Positions 59,726 to 64,000 of a stretch of 64,000 nucleotides of DNA are shown here, in pieces. A program made the position numbers and the translations under genes. The notes under the pieces are model-generated. The model was not told the origin of the DNA and did not search any database. It saw nothing but the letters and a program-made list of their open reading frames with translations. Source of the DNA: Myxococcales bacterium. GTDB taxonomy: Bacteria; Myxococcota; Myxococcia; Myxococcales; Myxococcaceae. The stretch lies in contig JAUXRI010000229.1 in NCBI GenBank assembly GCA_030681895.1, positions 1 through 64,000 of the forward strand. Reading direction: 5' to 3'. Numbering within the stretch: position 1 is the stretch's first letter; every line of letters starts with the position of its first letter.

Positions 59726-61795
59726 TCAGCCCTCCGGCTTCTTCGTCACGAGGACTTCGCGCACGCCCTTGGTGGTGATGTTGAGGATGAAGAGCTCGCG
59801 CTTCGCCTCTCGTTTGTCGGTGAACGACATCGCGCCCGTCGCGCCCTCGTAACCCTTGAGCGACTGGAGCGCCTCACGGAAGGCCGCGCGCGTCTTCGGC
59901 GCCGAGCCGTCGATGACCTTGCGCACCACGCCGGCCGTGTCGAACGAGACGGCGTCGAGCAGCGTCATCGACTGCCCCTGGAACGCCTCGCGGAAGGTGT
60001 TCACGAAGGCCTTGGTGCTGGGGCGATCGCTGTTCTCGTAGAAGCCATCGACGAAGACGCTGCACAGCACGTATTTGCCGCCGCGCTCGATGAGCTGTGG
60101 GTCTCCCGACGGGCCCTTGGGGCTGGTCCAGGTGCTGGGCCCGAGCAGCGTCACCGTCTTGAGCTTGTCCTTGCCGGTCGTCTTCTGAATGCGCTCGAGA
60201 TCGCGCTTGTCGCACGCGTTGGTCACCATCTCTTCGACGGCAAGCGCGGGTGCGACGAGCGAGACCTTCTGCCAGCTGTCGGGGAGCAAGAGCGCCTCAA
60301 AATCAATGACCGGGTTGAGGCCGGCCTTGGCCTTCTCGAGCGCCTTGCGTTTGCGGAACGCGTCGGTCTCGTTCTCGCGAATGTCGCGGAGCTTCTCGAT
60401 ATAGTCGGCGCGATCCTCCAGGTAGTAGCGGCCGACGACCTTCTTGGCCTCGTCGGTGAACGTGGTCGCGTCGTGCGGGTACGTCTCGGCGCCGCGAATG
60501 GTGCCTCCGCGCGTCTCGACGGCGTCCCAGAAGGCGTTGGAGAACTCGGTGCCGAACGGGGTGTTGGGGAAGAGGACGGCGAAGTTCTTGTAGCCGAGCG
60601 TGCGCATCGAATACTCGGCGAGCGCCTCGGCCTGCTGCGAGTTCGTCACCATGGTGCGGAAGATGTGGGGCCCAATCTCGGTGAGGCCCTCGGCGCGGCT
60701 CATGGTGATGAGCGGAATCTGGAGCTCCTCGGCGACGAGCGCGGCGCGGCGGGAGTCGTCGGTGAGCAGCGGGCCGATGACGGCGATGGCGCCATCGTCG
60801 AACGCGAGCTGCTCCACCAGCTTCGCGGCGAGCGCCGGGTCGTCAGCGGAGTCCTTCACCACGAGCTCGATGTCACTGCCCTTGAAGCCCAGCTGCAGGC
60901 TCCGCAGCGCGGTGTCGGCGAAGGCTTTGTACTTCTTGCTCGAGAGCGGCAGCACGACGCCGACGACCTTCGGCTTGGTCTCGGCGCGACGAGAGACGCG
61001 GGCCAGCAGCAGCTTCGCCTCGGGCGCGTACGTCGAGTCAGGCGCGTTCTGCAGCAGCGACTTGAGCGTCGAGTCGAGGTTCGTCCAGTCACGCAGGTGG
61101 TAGTAGACGCGCGCCATCTTGAAGGTGAGCAGCGGCCACGCCGGGTGCGTCGCCGACAGCCCGTGCCAGACCTCGGTGATGGCGAGGAACGTCGTCTTCG
61201 TCTCCACCACGTCTTCGAGCCGGGCGAGGGCGGTCTTCTTCTCGTCGTCGGATTGCGCGGCGTCGATGGCCTTCATGGCGAGCTTGAGCGCTTCGCCGAA
61301 CTGCTGCGTGCCGGCCGCGGCCTTCTGCAGGCCCTCTTCCGCCAGCGCCTTGTCCGCGCCCTGGAGCGAGTCGACCAGCGGAGAGAGCGTCTGGTACGCG
61401 TCGCGCCACGCCTTGAGCTCGACGGCCGCGAGGCCCGCCTTGAGCCGCGCCTGGTTCGCCTGCGGGTAGAGCGGGTTCTCGAAGACGAGCTCGGTGAAGG
61501 CCTTGCGCGCGGTGACGAAGTCGCCCTCTTCGAAGGCCAGCACGCCAGCGCGGTAGAGCGCTTCCTGCCCCGCGGTGGAGTCGGGGTACGTCTTGCGAAC
61601 CGCGAACAGCGCCTCGATGCCCTCTTTGCGGGTGCGGGTGTCGGCGACGACGATGGCCTTCTGCAGGGCCTCATCAGCCGCCGGCTGGGCCTTCACCTCT
61701 CGGGGACCGGGTTTGCTGCCGCCAGTCGTTCCGCCCGTTTTGGGGCAGCCCGCGAGGACCAGCAGAAAGAGCACCGCGACGAGACGACGAAGCAT
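59726..61795 (-). CDS. LpoA-like penicillin-binding-protein activator lipoprotein
   Basis: A 689-residue outer-membrane-type lipoprotein (lipobox LVLAGC). Residues ~25-270 are TPR-like helices (AGQEALYRAGVLAFEEGDF, LTFKMARVYYHLRDW). Residues ~280-680 form a periplasmic-binding-protein fold with the TPR-PBP1 layout of LpoA: KVVGVVLPLSSKKYKAFA, AVIGPLLTDDSRRAALVA, QIPLITMSRAE, NFAVLFPNTPFGTEFSNAFW. E. coli LpoA activates the transpeptidase PBP1a. ATG at 61795 is preferred over GTG at 61804. The next gene starts within 4 bases of its stop, so this leads a three-gene operon with the WD40 and hypothetical genes. Confidence 0.86.
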   Translation of the reverse strand: MLRRLVAVLFLLVLAGCPKTGGTTGGSKPGPREVKAQPAADEALQKAIVVADTRTRKEGIEALFAVRKTYPDSTAGQEALYRAGVLAFEEGDFVTARKAFTELVFENPLYPQANQARLKAGLAAVELKAWRDAYQTLSPLVDSLQGADKALAEEGLQKAAAGTQQFGEALKLAMKAIDAAQSDDEKKTALARLEDVVETKTTFLAITEVWHGLSATHPAWPLLTFKMARVYYHLRDWTNLDSTLKSLLQNAPDSTYAPEAKLLLARVSRRAETKPKVVGVVLPLSSKKYKAFADTALRSLQLGFKGSDIELVVKDSADDPALAAKLVEQLAFDDGAIAVIGPLLTDDSRRAALVAEELQIPLITMSRAEGLTEIGPHIFRTMVTNSQQAEALAEYSMRTLGYKNFAVLFPNTPFGTEFSNAFWDAVETRGGTIRGAETYPHDATTFTDEAKKVVGRYYLEDRADYIEKLRDIRENETDAFRKRKALEKAKAGLNPVIDFEALLLPDSWQKVSLVAPALAVEEMVTNACDKRDLERIQKTTGKDKLKTVTLLGPSTWTSPKGPSGDPQLIERGGKYVLCSVFVDGFYENSDRPSTKAFVNTFREAFQGQSMTLLDAVSFDTAGVVRKVIDGSAPKTRAAFREALQSLKGYEGATGAMSFTDKREAKRELFILNITTKGVREVLVTKKPEG

Positions 61796-61905
61796 GCTGT
61801 CCACATAGCAAACCGAGGGTGCCCGGCGCTCTTTTCCGCCGTGGGAGAACGGCCACGTGTCACCGTCGGAAAAGGCAGTTGCCAGGCGGCCGCGGACGGG
61901 CCTTC

Positions 61906-63054
61906 TCAGCGTTGGCCGAAACGCTCCAGCAGCGCGTCGACGTCGGCCTCGTCCTGGTAGGGCCCGAAGCCGAAGCGCAAGCGGTCGTCTCTCGCGTCGG
62001 TGATGACGTGACGCTGCTTGAGCTCGGCCGAGATGCGCTTCGCGTCGGGCGTGCGGAAGGTGAGGAACTGGCCTCGTTGTTCATCGGCGAGGGGGACGAC
62101 GAGCTGGTCGGCGCGAATGGGATGCGCCGGGGTGAGCCCTGAGACGAAGCGCTGCTGGAGTCCACGCGCGTGCGAACGCGTCAGCTGCGTAGTGAGGCCG
62201 ATGGACTCGCGCCACCGCAGCGCCGCCGCAAGACGGTAGAGGCCCGAGGGATCGAACGTCGCGCCCCAGAAGGCTCCTGCGCCTTGCGCGTACGGAACCC
62301 GGCCTGCGTGCTTCTCCTGGAGCGCCCCGAAGGCCGCGAACCAGCCGGTGTTGCGTGGCCGGTGTGACGTCGTCTTCGGCACGTGGAGGAAACACGCGCC
62401 CTCCCCCGCCATCGCGTACTTGTAGCCACCCGAGACGTAGAAGCAGCGGTCTTCGATGGCGGCGAGTGAGCCCGGGACGGCGCAGAACCCGTGGTACCCG
62501 TCGAGCACCACCATCGCCTCGGCTGGCAACGCCTTCACCAGCGCGTCGACGTCACGGAGCACCGCGCCTGAGTTGAAGAAGACGTGACTGACGAAGACGA
62601 GGTGCGCCGGGTGTGCGTTCGAAGCCTCGACGAAGCGCTCATGGAACGAGGCGAACGGCTCGCTCGGCACGCGCGTCACCTGCACGAGGCCGTCTTCCTC
62701 GAGGCGTCGGAGCTGGCGCTCCAGCGAGTGGAACTCTGAGTCGGTGGTGACGATGCGCGGCCGCTCGGGAAGACACGAGAGCAGGCGCAGTACGAACTCG
62801 TGCGTGTTCGGCGCGAAGACGAGGCTGTTCGGTGACGACAGCCCGAGCTCGCTGGCGACGCGGCGCTGCACGTCGGGGATCACGTGACCGAACACGACAT
62901 CCCACTTGTCGTCGACGTGCTTCGCGGCATCGAGCCACGCCTGCTGGTGCGCCTCGAACGTGACGTCAGGCCACGGGTGGTGGCTGTGCGCCGCGAAGTG
63001 GAGCCGGCCGGGCGCTGCATCGAGGACGCGGCTGAAGTGGGCCTTGAAGGACAT
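61906..63054 (-). CDS. Aminotransferase class V-fold, kynureninase-like enzyme
   Basis: A 382-residue PLP enzyme. The PLP-binding Lys is in FYVSGGYKYAMAGEG near residue 214; VLDGYHGFCAVPG near 185 gives the Asp that contacts the pyridine nitrogen; AAHSHHPWPDVTFEA near residue 21 is the N-terminal substrate region of this group. The overall pattern is closest to kynureninase-like members of class V. Kynureninase cleaves kynurenine to anthranilate; the actual substrate is uncertain. Stand-alone gene, divergent from the PHP-type gene. Confidence 0.85.
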   Translation of the reverse strand: MSFKAHFSRVLDAAPGRLHFAAHSHHPWPDVTFEAHQQAWLDAAKHVDDKWDVVFGHVIPDVQRRVASELGLSSPNSLVFAPNTHEFVLRLLSCLPERPRIVTTDSEFHSLERQLRRLEEDGLVQVTRVPSEPFASFHERFVEASNAHPAHLVFVSHVFFNSGAVLRDVDALVKALPAEAMVVLDGYHGFCAVPGSLAAIEDRCFYVSGGYKYAMAGEGACFLHVPKTTSHRPRNTGWFAAFGALQEKHAGRVPYAQGAGAFWGATFDPSGLYRLAAALRWRESIGLTTQLTRSHARGLQQRFVSGLTPAHPIRADQLVVPLADEQRGQFLTFRTPDAKRISAELKQRHVITDARDDRLRFGFGPYQDEADVDALLERFGQR

Positions 63055-63152
63055 GAGCAGCGCGGTTGTAGCGCGACCGCTCGCCGTTCTGCGTCGACGT
63101 TCGTCATGCCGGTCGCAGCCGATGCAGCGCAGCTCATGGTATCCACGCCCGC

Positions 63153-64000
63153 ATGCCGCACGGCCTCGCGCGACTCGTCGTCCTCCTCGGCACGCTCTTC
63201 GTCACGTCGGCCCGGGCCGCTCCGCTGATCCTCGAAGGCGAGGTTCCCGAAGACGGCGGCGTGTTCTTCACCGTGCCGTTCACCGTCACGCGCGGCACCG
63301 TCGAGCTCTCGGTTCGCCACGACGATCTCTCGAGCAGCAACATCCTCGACTGGGGGCTCATCGACTCGGGCGACGACTTCCGTGGGTGGGGCGGCGGCAA
63401 CTCCGAGCCGATCGTCATCGGTCGCACCGCCGCGAGCCGCAGCTACCGGCCCACCGGCGCGCTGCCCGTCGGACAGTGGCAGGTGCTGGTCGGCAAGGCG
63501 CAGATCAGCTCGCGGCCCGCGAAGTTTCGAATCGAGGTTGAGCTCCGCACCAGCTCGACGCTGAGCGCGCAGGATCGTTCGACCTACACCCCGGCTGCGC
63601 CACTCGACGCCACGGCGCGGTGGTACTCGGGCGACCTGCACGTGCACTCGATCGAGAGCGGCGACGCACGGCCGGGCCTCGACGAAATAGCCACCTTCGC
63701 CCAGTCGCGCGGCCTCGACTTCGTCGCGTTGAGCGATCACAACACCAGCTCGCACTACGACTTCATCGGCGCTGCACAGGGCCGCCACCCGCGCGTGCTG
63801 CTCGTGCCATCCGTCGAGTTCACGACCTACGCGGGCCACCTCAACGCCTTCGGCGCGTCGCAGTTCGTCCCCTTCTGGCTCGGCCGTGATGGCGTCACGC
63901 TGCAAAACGCGCTGCAGGCCTTCGATCGACAAGGCGCGATCGCGACCATCAACCACCCGACCCTCGATCTCGGCAGCTTCTGCATCGGGTGCGCGTGGCA
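63153..64000 (+). CDS. PHP-domain metallohydrolase, CehA/McbA type (3' end cut by window)
   Basis: The gene runs off the right edge; 282 codons are present, no stop. ATG at 63153 is followed by a signal peptide (LARLVVLLGTLFVTSARA). Residues ~20-150 form an N-terminal beta domain. The PHP domain begins at YSGDLHVHSIESGDA (~169), with metal-binding His pair, then LSDHNTSS near 202 and SVEFTTYAGHLNAFG near 231, and NHP near the cut end. Members are exported phosphoesterase or esterase-like hydrolases. Exported enzyme; substrate unknown. Confidence 0.87.
   Translation, partial: MPHGLARLVVLLGTLFVTSARAAPLILEGEVPEDGGVFFTVPFTVTRGTVELSVRHDDLSSSNILDWGLIDSGDDFRGWGGGNSEPIVIGRTAASRSYRPTGALPVGQWQVLVGKAQISSRPAKFRIEVELRTSSTLSAQDRSTYTPAAPLDATARWYSGDLHVHSIESGDARPGLDEIATFAQSRGLDFVALSDHNTSSHYDFIGAAQGRHPRVLLVPSVEFTTYAGHLNAFGASQFVPFWLGRDGVTLQNALQAFDRQGAIATINHPTLDLGSFCIGCAW

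Overview
The window is high-GC bacterial chromosome with tightly packed genes and almost no intergenic space. Its content points to a member of the Myxococcota (myxobacteria or a close relative). The indicators are two Hanks-type Ser/Thr kinases with C-terminal anchors, a PP2C phosphatase, an FHA-AAA-Fis regulator, a zinc-ribbon/GYF/TPR giant, a TIGR02996 repeat-companion protein, a DUF1592/DUF1552 pair, and large Cys-rich lipoproteins with Gly/Ser linkers. The assignment rests on gene families, not on a marker gene. No transposase, integrase, phage gene or CRISPR array was seen. The content looks like core plus lineage-specific chromosome rather than a recent island.

Layout. 1-7.2 kb: a truncated coiled-coil protein with a 57-bp tandem repeat, trmL, DUF192, PP2C, cupin and AraC genes, a MurU-like/AmgK-like pair suggesting peptidoglycan sugar recycling, and a YgiT-type zinc finger. 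7.4-12.8 kb: a minus-strand envelope cluster (degenerate nucleotidyltransferase, UDP-glucose dehydrogenase, DPPR-synthase-like UbiA enzyme, HEAT-like protein) downstream of an FHA regulator. 12.8-18 kb: AlkC-like DNA glycosylase, a kinase translationally coupled to a polysaccharide deacetylase, and a DPM1-like glycosyltransferase. 18.1-25.2 kb: a 1468-residue zinc-ribbon/VPLPG-repeat/GYF/TM/TPR protein, then serS, tRNA genes for all four serine anticodons, tRNA-Arg(ACG), tadA and the small SRP RNA, closed by a terminator. 25.2-35.5 kb: GT22-like mannosyltransferase, a second kinase, M32 carboxypeptidase, a DUF697-SCP2 fusion, CBS, DUF1295, cytidine deaminase, and an SDR without the catalytic Tyr coupled to a PlsC acyltransferase. 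35.7-47 kb: DUF1592/DUF1552 exported pair, M14 peptidase, class III adenylate cyclase and a 1581-residue lipoprotein with eleven repeats. 47-64 kb: RapA-like helicase, GT-C-like membrane protein, DUF1285, a degenerate GT51 protein, a flavin reductase-like protein, a TIGR02996/LRR protein, a WD40 lipoprotein interrupted by a retropepsin-like fold, an LpoA-like lipoprotein, a kynureninase-like enzyme and a truncated PHP-family hydrolase.

Much of the window concerns the cell envelope: sugar-nucleotide and polyprenyl-phosphate sugar synthesis, peptidoglycan recycling and synthesis control, and lipoproteins. A second theme is Ser/Thr phosphorylation signalling. The most striking arrangement is the serine-decoding block, in which the synthetase gene is followed by every serine tRNA the cell should need, and tadA sits behind the gene of its own substrate tRNA. 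The strongest candidates for undescribed biology are the ZnR/VPLPG/GYF/TPR protein, the retropepsin-in-WD40 lipoprotein, the degenerate GT51 protein and the Tyr-less SDR. No complete defence or mobile system was identified.
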